64,000 nucleotides of DNA from Otis tarda (lineage: Eukaryota; Chordata; Aves; Otidiformes; Otididae): positions 22,793,115-22,857,114 of the forward strand of contig CM048556.1 in the NCBI GenBank assembly GCA_026413225.1, in the 5' to 3' direction. The position numbers and the translations under genes were made by a program. Positions 1-10,000 of this stretch are shown here, in pieces. The notes under the pieces are model-generated. The model worked only from the letters and a program-made list of their open reading frames with translations. It did no database searches and was not told the origin of the DNA. The stretch's first letter is position 1; each line of letters begins with the position of its first letter.

Positions 1-3000
1 ACCATTAGCAGAGCAGCCATGGCAACCGGTATCGGCACAGCGGCAAGCCAGCCGCCGCCGCCAGCCCTAGCACGCCGGAGGACGAGGACTGCGAACCTGG
101 AGGCTGAGATCGATCCCGACAGCGACCCAAACCCCGCCGGCAGGAGCCGAAGCGCCGCAGTGCCGGCAACATATGCCGCCGGCTTCGAGCAAGCGCCCCG
201 GCCCGCTGCCGGCACCGCGACTGCTCGCTCCCGGCACGTGCGGCGTGATGACATTCCCTGTGGTACGGAGCCAAAGCGCACGCTGCTCTGCGACGAGCGG
301 ACAGGAAGAGAAAAGAGCAAACAGCGGGAGCTGGCAGCGGCCGCAGAAAGTGCCTCCTGTCCCAAGCTCACCCCCCACAGAACTCGGACCCGCCGGTCCA
401 GCTGCCCCGCCGGGACGCGGAGCCACATCCGCGCGTGCGGCAGCTCTGGGGCCGGATGCCCACCCAGGTCCGAACGACGTCCCAAAACGACACCCCGCTG
501 AACAGCCACAGGCCCGGTGCCGTGAGGGAGCATCGCTGGCCGGGCAGATCTGCCCAGCGTGCCGCAAGCACTCGCTGCTCGCAGGCTGGAGCGTGCCCGA
601 GGTGACCCTCTGTCGGGATGGCCGACATACTGTGCCCTGTCCAAATCCGGACCCTCCCTGGGACATCTTCCCTCCGTCACGCGTCCTGCGGGCCCTTAGC
701 GAGGCGGGGCCATCCTTCCAGCCGTCTGACCTGCTGGGGGTTGAGGGTGGAGGGGCTGCGAGCTTTTTGGGGGGTGCCCATGCCAGGACTCCGGTGTTGC
801 CCTGCCCTGTGCCCGCAGGACCGCGGGGCGTTGAGGAATAACACCACCCTGCTGCACGGATCCGCGGGAGGCTCTCGCCTCCTCTCACTCTCCCCATTTA
901 ACATGCAATCGGTTGATTTTCGTACCGGCAGGAAATAACGCCACCACGGAAGCTGCTGGCAGGGGTGGTGGATCTGGCAGCTGTGAGGGTCACTCAGCTT
1001 GTGGGGAGGAGGCTGGATTATGAGGTTTCTACAGAAAATGTTTGACAGAGAGGTTTCTATCAAAACCAGCAGCAGCAAAAAGTCAATAACGTCACTGTCC
1101 ATCAGTAGGGCTCAGAGTTAACAGCATGCTCCGGCACTCTGCCTGGCTCTGCAATGAGATGCGGTAAAACAGACAGAGCCCTCTTTCTGGCGCCAGCCAC
1201 AGTCCCCACGAGCTGCGGCACCGCTGGCTTGGCGATCGCCATCGAGCCCGGCAGGTGTGACGGCCGGGCGGCGGGCGGGGGCCACTGGTGAAAAGCCACA
1301 TCAGGTATGTTTTGCTGCAGCAAGGCGAGCTGGGACCCCATCAGGGAGTTTTGGCAGGCAGGGAGATGCATGTGCTGTGGGGAGGACTTGGCCGGCAAGC
1401 CCGGCTCAAGAGGAGCCCGGCGCGCCATCCGCCCGTGCTGCGGGGACAGGAACCACCCGCGGCCGCGCTCGCAGCGGGGCTTAGCCTGGTACCGCAGCCG
1501 GCCAAGGTGAACTCACGCCGTTCCCTGCCGAGGGGCCGAGGACGGAGCGGCAGCCCCAGTACCGGTGGGGGCCGCTCTGGGCTTGGCCACGGGTGCTCTC
1601 ACCACCCCGCCTTTGCCATCCCGCAGCCCAGCAGGACCCAGGTCCCCGCGCCAAGCCGCCAGCCACGGCGGCAGGATCAGACCCCTCGCAGCCGCTCTCC
1701 CAGCGCCGCCGCAGCTCCCTAGCAGTCTGGCTTCCTCGCTGTATCGTAACCCTTGCTCTCACGTGCTTTCCCAGCCAAAAAAACAGGCGCGAGCCTTTCC
1801 CAGGAGCCTGAGGAATCCCGGCACAGCAACCTGCCAGCCCCAGCCCCGGCCTGTCCTCAGCACCCCGGCACAGCATCGCCGCTCACCGCGGCCAAGGGCA
1901 CCCCCAGGCACGGGGCGGCCAAGGGCACTGCCTGCTAAGTTCCCCCGGCGATGTCCCCAGCCCGGCCGGGACGGTTCGATGCCACGCGGGTGCCCGGGGC
2001 AGCGCTCGCAGCTCTCCCCGGCGCGTGGGCTGCCTGTGCCAGAGAGGCTGCAGCCCCTCGCTGGGCAGGGGTGCTTCCAGGAAAGCGCCATTTCCCCCAT
2101 GCCCGGCTGGTTTTACACTCTGCGCAGCTGGGACAATGCGAGGAAGTCGCCTGAGAGGGGAACGCGGCCAGGCCCGGGGACAAAGGGGCCCGCGACGTGA
2201 AATCAGCCACAGCAGGAGCAGCGAGGGCAGCGAGAGCAGCGAGGGCCCCAGCTGAGGCCGACGCGGGCTGACCCGCGCTCCTGCGGTCCCCACTCCTGCC
2301 GTCACCAGCAAGCGAGAGCTGCCAGGAGGGCACAGCACCACGGGGCCGGGCAGGATCCGTCCCAGCAGGGCTCAGCCCCCTCTGAGAAGTGGTCGGTGGG
2401 ACGCACGGGTGGGGAGGTCTCTGTGCTTCTCTTGCTTTGTCAGAGAACAAGGACAGCCCAGCAGGCTGGGGAACAGCAGCGCGGATTTAAAAGGAAAGGG
2501 GACGCACCGCAGTCGAGACCGCGCTGGGAAAGGCGGGACGAGACCCTCGCTGCCGGGCAGCACCGACCCCACAGCTACGGCACGGCCTCCGGAGACGAGA
2601 GCCCCCGCATCCCCGTGCCCGACAGGTCACGCCAGCCCGCGGTCTCGCCCTGCGGAGCGAGGGCACCTGCAAACCCCGCCGCCCTGGCTGCCCGTTCCTG
2701 CCGCGCTGCCAGCCTTACCTCCCCGGTGCCAGGGTGCCAGAAGCCACTCTGCCTTGGCCATGGCTGTGCTGCGGGCTGGAGGGTGCTCGCTCCTGCAGCC
2801 CGCGAGCCCTTCCTCACAAACAGGCCGAGAGGAGCGAGCTTCCTCCGCCTCCCCAGCCCGGGGGGAGAGGAAGCGACCAGGAACTGGCTGTTTGAGTCAG
2901 CGCCGCAGCCCATTGTCCGGGCCCTGGCCCCCTTCCTTCCCCGCCACTGGCCCGGGGAGGGACAGCGGAGGGGCCGGGGCTTGCACAGCCCAGCCCCTGC

Positions 3001-3880
3001 CCGCGGCGGTTCGCCCGGGGTGCAAAGGCGAGGGGTTGGGGCAGAGGGGCTCACCCCTCTCCGTACATCCCTACCGCAGTGCCCGGAGAGGGGACGGGGT
3101 CCTGGGGGCCACGGCAAGGTCGGGCTGGGCTGCCCCCAGCTGACCAGAGTCACGGAGCCGCAACATCCCCCAGCCACGTCCAGAGCAGTGACCGGCACCG
3201 TCCGAAAGCCACAGGTGACCTGGGGGGACACCAGTGCGGGCCGGCTCGTCCCCCAGCAGAGCACGGCTGTTCCTGCACGTCCCGGCTGGAGCAGCCGTCA
3301 GCATCCTCACCTGGAAATCAGCGCCCCACAGCCTGCCGCTGCCTCCGGCTGGGCTGAGCTGCCATCTCCCCCCGACCTCCCAACACCTACTAGCTAAAAA
3401 AGTGGGGGACCTTTCCAAATTCACCTGACTTTGCCCTGCGAGCTGCAAGAGCCCCCAGAGCTTCCTCTCGCTTTGGCTCCTTCCAAAAGCCGCGAGCAAA
3501 GGCTCCTCGGCGACCACTTTCCCGCGCCCCAGGGCTTTGTAAAGCTGCGGCCGCTTTTCCCGAAGGACAGAGCCCCTGGGAGCCAGGACTACGGCAGAGA
3601 CGGGAACGCAGCCTCGAGCCCCGGCTGGCTTTGGGAATTGGCTTTGGGGCTGCCGGGGCAGCACGGGGAGCGTACACCTTGCCAGGGGCTGGCACCACCA
3701 CCCCCCGCGCCAGGCGCCCCGCGACGCCGCAGACCCAGCGATGGGACAGGCAAAGGACGGCAGATACCAGCGGAGCTCATTCCCCCTGGCAACCCAGGCG
3801 GCACTCGCACGTGGCTGTGACAGGCGGGGGGACAGGAGGTCCGTCCCAACGGCTGGTGCTTCTCCTGGGACCCTGTCCCG

Positions 3881-3917
3881 CGGTTATCGCGCCAGCCGAG
3901 GACAGACGCGATAACCG
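3881..3917. repeat. Perfect 11-bp inverted repeat, 15-nt loop
   Basis: The arms CGGTTATCGCG (3,881-3,891) and CGCGATAACCG (3,907-3,917) are exact reverse complements separated by 15 bases. Each arm holds a CG-flanked GATAA and two CpGs. It could form a stable hairpin or present a paired protein-binding site. There is no coding context. Function is unknown. Confidence 0.6.
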
Positions 3918-4070
3918 GAGAGCTGCCTCCCAGCCCCACCAGACCATGGGGCACAGAGACCTGTGAACTCATCGCATCGTGCGCCCCCGGCACCGCGGGT
4001 CCCTGTCCTCCTCTCCCAGCCAGCGCTCATCCCACCGTGCCAGCGACCCAGACCCACCGCAGCGCTGCTC

Positions 4071-4107
4071 CTTATCAACCTTCAGCTCGCTCCCCTCGGC
4101 AGATAAG
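4071..4107. promoter_or_regulatory. Pair of canonical GATA-factor motifs
   Basis: CTTATCA (4,071-4,077, reverse complement TGATAAG) and AGATAAG (4,101-4,107) are both full WGATAR matches in opposite orientations, 30 bp apart start to start. They lie about 160 bp from the inverted repeat whose arms also contain GATAA. This is a candidate GATA-responsive intronic element of NHSL2. It is inference from motif matches only. Confidence 0.3.
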
Positions 4108-4864
4108 CTCCAGCCTGGAGCCGCCGCCGCCTCTCCGCAGGAAGCCTGCGTGTAGCTGCTCAGGAATGCCCAAGCCACTGAGGGCCCAGCAGCCCCAGGC
4201 TGAAACGGCCGGGGAGCTCCCAAGTGCTTGCGCCACCTTCCCGCCCAAGATGAGTTTTGAGCTGTCCAGCGCCAAATCCCATTCCTCCCTGATCCCAGCA
4301 GCCAGGCACGGCTCTGCCATCACTCCGGGGGACGCCAGACTCCGGGAGGAAGATCTGCTGGAGATCTCCGGGCTGGCAGGGAGACGCGCCCTGCGCCCAA
4401 CGACAGAGATGAACCAGCGCTGGCGCGAAGGCTGGCCTCGCGTCCCGCCCTGGGCCCTTCCCGGCAGCGCCGGGAAGGCGACTGCAGCTCCCAAGAATCC
4501 CTTTGATGATGAAGAAGTGCGATTAGCTCCGTCCCACCCCGAGCTGCACTGGACAGTTGCTAGGGTGGGAGAGGCAGGCAGGGAGCAGACCAGCACCCCG
4601 TGGCCCACCCTGAGCCCAGCAGTCCGGCCGCTGCCCACCTCCTGTGTCCCATGAGACGGGCACCGAGAGCGATGGGCTGGGTACCAAAATGCACTGCACC
4701 CTCCATCCCGCAGGACCCACCAGATGGGCGTCCCTCCGGATCCCCCATGTAACCAGCAGCTCTTTTGCCCCGTTCCAGTCCTTCGCAACAATCGCTACGA
4801 CGGCGCCTTCAAAATTAGACAGAGACAGGCTGTACTTCCACCCCCTCTGCCCGCTAATTATTAA

Positions 4865-4897
4865 GCTGTGACAGTCACTTGGGCTGTGACAATCACT
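4865..4897 (+). repeat. 15-bp tandem near-duplicate with TGACAG/TGACAA
   Basis: GCTGTGACAGTCACT (4,865-4,879) is followed three bases later by GCTGTGACAATCACT (4,883-4,897), with one mismatch. TGACAG is the core of MEIS/TGIF homeodomain sites, so this may be a doubled TALE-factor site. An ATTA-rich patch (CTAATTATTAAG) precedes it directly. Confidence 0.45.
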
Positions 4898-5499
4898 CCC
4901 CATTTTCTTGCAGTTTCTAAGCGATTTCCCTGAGGTCTCTCGCAGGGCTGGCAGATCCCTGCGGCTGCCTGCAGTGCTGCGTCCCAGCTCTCCAGCCAGT
5001 GGCCCAGCAAAGGGCAGCGGGCGCGGGAGCCGGGGATGCGCTGCGCTCTGGGACACGGGGAAGCAGACCTCAGCCGGGCCCCTGCGCCAGGAGCCGTGGT
5101 GGACCCCAGCCTCCCGGGGCTTCTGGCATTTCCAGGAGCTGGGCTGGGGCGGGAAGGGGAGCTGGAGCCCAGAGTGCCTGGAAAGGGCTGCAGAACCGCC
5201 TGGGCCGGCCAGGGCAGTGACCGGACAGGCCCTGCTTGTTCAAACCAGCTTCTTAGAGGGCACCTGCGCTCGGCTGCCTGCTCCCCACTCAAGGGGAGCC
5301 CTCCACTTGCCCTGCTCCCCAAAAATGCTCCCTGCAGATTTGCAAGGCTTTCTGCCTCCTTTGGAGAATTTGCGGTACCAGCTCCCCCAGAGACACCCAC
5401 TGCCTTTGCGATCAGTGTGAGGAGGGGGCTGGGGATGCGGGGGGCTACGCAGGCACGGGCTCCCTCCAGGGCCAGCAGGCGCAGGGCCTCTCCGCACCC

Positions 5500-5895
5500 C
5501 GGGCTGGCTCCCCGCTGCCTGGGGACGGCTCCCCGTCTTTGCAGCTGGCTCCCCACAGCCCAGGGCTGGCTCCTCACGACTGGGGGTGGCTCCCCACGGC
5601 CCAGGGCCGGCTCCCCATGGCTGGGGGTGGCTCCTCACAGCCCAGGGCTGGCTCCCCACGGCTGGGGGTGGCTCCCCACAGCCCAGGGCTGGCTCCCTGC
5701 TGCCCAGGGCTGGTTGCCCGCTGCCTGGGGCTGGCTCCCCATGGCCGGGGGTGGCTCCCCACAGTTGGGGTTGGCTCCCCACAGCCCAGGGCTGGCTCCC
5801 TGCTGCCCAGGGCTGGTTGCCCGCTGCCTGGGGCTGGCTCCCCATGGCCGGGGGTGGCTCCCCACAGCCCAGGGCTGGCTCCCCGCCGCCCGGGG
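5500..5895 (+). repeat. Minisatellite, 20-21 bp unit with higher-order copies
   Basis: About 19 degenerate copies of a unit of the form TGGCTCCCCACAGCCCAGGG, with spacings of 20-21 bp. A longer block of five units is itself duplicated at about 103-bp spacing (the segment starting near 5,691 recurs near 5,794), showing a recent secondary duplication. The array begins about 275 bp downstream of the donor of the proposed alternative NHSL2 exon. Because 21 is divisible by three, the array creates long open frames on both strands. These are not genes. Confidence 0.9.
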
Positions 5896-6560
5896 CGCGG
5901 GTCAGCACCTGTTCCACACGCCCCAGGACCGTGTGGGGCCCCGCCGCCAGCCCCAGCCCTCCCCGTCCCCCCAGCAAGGCCAGCCCTCAGCTGGAGGTGA
6001 CCTCTCCCCGCGTCCTCCAAGCGACCCGCAGGGGCCGGCGAGCCCGGGGCAGGGGGGATCGAGGCCGAGCCGCCCCCTCCCGTGCCGCCGCCGCAGCCGG
6101 CTCCGTCCCGGCCGGGGGCCGGGGTCCGGCGGGGGCCGCGGGGCCGGTCCCGCCCCGTCCCCCCCGTACCTGTTGCTGAGCGCATCCTGCCCCGCCGCTG
6201 GCTGCGCGGCGCCTTCCGCTGCGCGTTGCCCATCCTCCGCCGCGGCTCGCCCGGCCCCGCCGCTCACGGCCCCGCCGCCCCCGGGCCGCTCCCCGCCGGC
6301 TCCCGGCCTCCCCCGCCGCCGGGCCCGCCGCGCCGGGCGGGGAGGAGCCGCCGGGCCGGGCCGGGCCGGGCCCCGCCGGGCCGCATCGCATCGCCCCGCT
6401 CCGCGCCGGGCCCCCCGCCCCGCTCCGCCGCATCGGCCCGACCGCCCCCTCGGAGCCCGCCCGCCGCCGCGCCGGGGCCGCCGAGCCGGGCGGGCGCCCA
6501 ATGGCGGCTGCTGCGGGGGGCGGGCGGGGGCCGCGGGGCCGGGCGGGAGGTGGGGGCGGC
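5896..6560 (-). promoter_or_regulatory. NHSL2: CpG island at proposed alternative NHSL2 promoter
   Basis: This is an extremely GC- and CpG-dense block containing GC-box-like CCCGCCC/GGGCGGG elements and no evident TATA box. It is typical of a vertebrate CpG-island promoter. It surrounds the minus-strand ATG at 6,233. Transcription would start to the right of 6,233 and run leftward. Confidence 0.55.
6170..6233 (-). CDS. NHSL2: Proposed alternative first coding exon of NHSL2
   Basis: The minus-strand ATG at 6,233-6,231 has a strong Kozak context (A at -3, G at +4). It opens a 21-codon segment beginning MGNAQRKAPRSQRR, rich in Arg, and the reading frame runs into a consensus donor (ACAG|GTACGG, last exon base 6,170). 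The exon ends one base into a codon, the same phase as the main NHSL2 first exon at 16,928-17,168, so either could splice to a common exon 2. The MGN start is a possible N-myristoylation signal (Gly2), which would target this isoform to membranes and drop the WAVE-homology segment. NHS-family genes are known to use alternative first exons. I do not recognise the peptide itself. Assignment to NHSL2 rests on strand, position in intron 1, CpG island, donor and phase. It could instead be chance or belong to a separate transcript. Confidence 0.45.
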
Positions 6561-7090
6561 GGGGGCTGGGGGGGTGGGGGTCCTGCGGCTGGGGAGCCCA
6601 CCACGGGGTGATGGGGCTGGGGGCTGGGGGTCCTGCGGCTGGGGAGCCCACCACGGGGTGATGGGGCTGGGGGGTGGGGGTCCTGGGGCTGGGGAGCCCA
6701 ACATGGGGTGATGGGGCTGGGGGGGGTCCTGCAGCTGGGGAGCCCACCACGCGGTGATGGGGCTGGGTGGGGGTCCTGGGGCGCCCCTCGGGGGTGATGG
6801 GGCTGGGGCTGGGCGGGGGGTCCTGGGGCTGGGGAGCCCAACATGGGGTGATGGGGCTGGGTGGGGGTCCTGCAGCTGGGGAGCCCACCATGCGGTGATG
6901 GGGCTGGGTGGGGGTCCTGGGGCGCCCCTCGGGGGGTGATGGGGCTGGGGCTGGGCGGGGGATCCTGGGGCTGGGGAGCCCACCACGGGGTGATGGGGCT
7001 GGGTGGGGGTCCTGGGGCGCCCCTCGGGGGGTGATGGGGCTGGGGCTGGGTGGGGGGTCCTGGAACTGGGCAGCCCCCCGGGTGATGGGG
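6561..7090 (+). repeat. G-rich minisatellite, about 46-60 bp unit
   Basis: About nine to ten imperfect copies of a unit of the form GGTCCTGGGGCTGGGGAGCC, then CACCACGGGGTGATGGGGCTGGG. The first three copies are spaced exactly 50 bp (TCCT at 6,581, 6,631 and 6,681). Later copies vary in length, some with a GGCGCCCCTC variant. The plus strand carries dense runs of four or more Gs, so it has strong G-quadruplex potential. It lies about 330-860 bp upstream of the proposed alternative NHSL2 start, in its promoter region. The proline-rich open frames on the minus strand are repeat artefacts. Confidence 0.9.
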
Positions 7091-10000
7091 CTGGGGGTGC
7101 GTGGGGGGCAGCAGGCCCAAGGCTGGCCCCGCGGGGCGGGGGGCTGCGCAGGGGATGGATGGAGGCAGGAGGGCAGGGAGCACGGTGGCTCCGAGCACAG
7201 CCTGAGCCAGTGCTGGAGCAGTGGGAGACAGGAGGGCGCGGGGTGGGCTCCTGGGGCTGGCACCCCGCGGGGAAGCCTGTGTGACAGCCACAGGACACCT
7301 GCGGGTGACGGGGGTCTCACGCAGGGGAAATGAGGGGGGTCTCCGGCTGCCATCCCTGGCACTGAGCATCCCAGGCATCGCCGCGGCTGCATAAGGCTGG
7401 GCTGCACTCGAGGACCCCCACCCCAAGAGGGCTGCACGCCTGGAGCAACTATTGCCCCCAGCCCAAACCTCACCACATCCCTCCGATGGGGAAAAAAACA
7501 CTCCCAAGTTGGTGGGAACTTGCTCAGAGCCCCCTGGCTGCCTTTGTGCGGGGTGAGGGCTCGGCCCAGCCCCTCCGTCCCAGGCTGGAGCATCCCTCAC
7601 ACGGCGAAGCTCACATCCGCGCAGCAACAGAAAGGACCAGAAAGCGCTGGGAGGTTGTTATGGAAACAGCCACAAATTGGATCAGTACTTGGCGCACGGA
7701 GCCGTTTGTGTGACTGATGTGGGAGCAGGTGGGTGTGACAGCCGCAGCGGTGCGGGGGCCCCGCGGCGGCACCCCCGGCCCCGTGCCGTGCCCCCGCGCT
7801 GGGGCAGGGCTGCGGCAGCGCCTCAGCTCACGGGGACAGCCCGCCGCGGGGCTGCGGGCAGCGCAGGCGTCCTCCCACCTCGCCCTGGCCTCCGCGTGCT
7901 CTGAAGAACAGAGAGGAGCCGGGGTGGTTTGCAGAAATCCCGCAGAGAAAATATCCCATCCCATTCCCCCAAGCCCCCGGCCAAGCCAGGGCACGTGCCG
8001 AGCCAGGCTGCAGCAGCATGGCTGCAAACAGCCCCACTGAGGGGTGCGGGGCCCACGATGTGACCGCACAGCTGCCCTTCCGCGCCCCGTCCCGGGGAGC
8101 CGAGCAAGCCGCTCGTCCCTCCGAGCTCCTCGTCAGCTGTGGCGGTGAAGCCCCAGATCCCGTGCCCTCCTCCGAGCCCCTGCGCTTTCCCACCTGCGCG
8201 CTTCTTGCGGAGCTCCCCGCGCGCTGCGACGCGGCTCCCGGACGGCCCTGCCCACCCCACCCGCAGCACAGGGGCACCGAGGGCCGGAGGGCGCAAGCGG
8301 CCGAAAAGCTCCGTCTGGCCCCGAGCGTGGGGAGCAGCTCGGCTCTCCGCTTCTAAAGCAGCCCCTCTCTTGGCAGAGAAAGCAGCTTCTTTGAAGCAGC
8401 CATAAACACTCGCTAAGTGGACGAGCTGATGATTTTCTGGCCCAGAGACCACGTTAAAAAATAAAAACCAGCAAGGCAGATGAGCTCATTGGAGAACAAC
8501 GGCTCGGGGCCAGGCCAAGGCTGGGGGAGTGGGGCCAGGGCTGCGGAGAGCGGGCAGCACCGCGCGTCGCGCCCAGGGCTGCGTCAGACCCGGGGGGGGT
8601 CCCACGTCCCAGCGGAGCGGGTGCTGGCGGGGTCCTGGCTGAGCTGGAAGGCAGGGACCCCGCGCCTGACAGCCCCCCGCTCGCCCCTGGAAGGTGACCT
8701 GCCGCCTTCCCGCACGCCCGCTGCCCGCCAGGCCTGGGAATCCGCCCGCAGCGACTGAAGAGCTGGGCTGAAACTGCCGTGCCACCTCGTGTCCCCTCCG
8801 GGTTCTGCATTCCTGGGATTCCTCCCGCGCAGCAACATATTTCCTCGCTCCTGTGCAGCCCGTGACACAGCCATCAGCTCTTCGCCGGGCTCAGGACCGC
8901 CGCTCTGCCCCTCCCCGCAAACACAGGGAAAACACAGGCAGGGCTCGGTGCCGCGGTCCTCTGACGGCCACCGTGCCACCAGCACGGGACAAGCTGTCAG
9001 GCTGGGGGGACACAGGGACCTCGGCCCCGATCACCCCAACAACCTGCACCCCCAGTCACCCAGGCTCAGGAAAACTGAACGTACCCCAAAACCGCTGCAC
9101 GACGGGACCAGTGCAGACCCGGACTGCCACCACGTGCCGCGATGCCACCTCTAGTTTGTGACATTTATGAGCCCATGACAGGGGACAAGGGGTGCAAGGC
9201 GCGGCACTGGCATCTCCCCCCGCACAGCCACCGGCTCCCCCAGCCCCTCTTCCCGCAGCGGCGCAGGGGCACAGTGGGCACCTTCCACCGGACGGCGTCC
9301 CTGCAGGTGCTCGCTGCCCCAGCCCGAGCTGGCGGGGAGGAAGAGGAGGAACACATCCAGCCCCGGGAGCGGGGGGCACCGCATCCCCCCATGGGGCTCT
9401 GCCTGCTGTCGCCGCGGGCGCGTCCCGGCGCCACGAGCCCTCGCGTGCCCCATCCCGCCATCCCATCGCGCAGGGCACGTGGGCAGGAGCCCGAAGGAGC
9501 CAAGCAGGCGGCTCTGCCAGCCCTGGGGCTGCCCGCTGCCAGCACCCACCTTTGGAGACGGCTGCCCATCCCGTGCCGCGCACCCACCGCGCTCCCCGCC
9601 CTCGTCCTGCGGTGCTGCCAGCCCCCTCCCCGGAGCAGGGAGGAGGACAAAACTTCTACGTACCCAGCTCTGCCTCCTCCTCTTCCTCCCTTTGGAACGA
9701 CCACGGCCACGGGGGACGAAAGCTGCCCCACGCCCCACCGGCTGCTCCGAACCCCCGTGGCCGCTCATGGGGTGAGCTGGGGGCTACCCCGGCCGGGAGC
9801 AGGGGAACAGCCCCGGCGCCAACTCCGCCGCTCGCTCCGCTAACTCGATCCAGGTTTGCTCGGAGAAAGGCTGGATGGAAACGCTTCTCCCACCCCAGCC
9901 CAGGCCCTTCTTAAAGATATAGCTACACGTTCCCGCCGCGGGTGCCGGAGCCATGGAGACGGAGCGGGGCTGCAGTGTCCTGCCAGCCTGCCCCGCACGG

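Larger units (their letters stand above)
1..5499. other. NHSL2: NHSL2 intron 1, downstream part (non-coding)
   Basis: No coding exon is supportable here. The long open frames are GC-driven, overlap on both strands and match no family I recognise. By position this is NHSL2 intron 1, downstream of both first exons on the minus strand. I looked for the next NHS-family exon, expected to carry a conserved segment around a GRPPSVEELLREA-like motif, and did not find it. The stretch contains a perfect 11-bp inverted repeat (3,881-3,917), two GATA motifs (4,071-4,107) and a short direct repeat (4,865-4,897), listed separately. An AT-richer patch at about 1,010-1,110 contains a CRE-like TAACGTCA. Confidence 0.6.

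Noticed and set aside
5036-6661. 541-codon plus-strand open frame
   Set aside because: It crosses the 21-bp minisatellite (unit divisible by three) and the CpG island, with no family match and no splice or start support.
5902-7627. Very long minus-strand open frames (over 540 codons) rich in Pro/Ser/His
   Set aside because: They run through the G-rich minisatellite and CpG island, exist in two frames at once, and owe their length to repeats in stop-poor GC-rich DNA.
8781-8792. CTCF-like core ACACGAGGTGGC on the minus strand
   Set aside because: Only the core matches, with one mismatch at the first position. One partial motif in 64 kb of GC-rich DNA is expected by chance, so it is not listed as its own feature.
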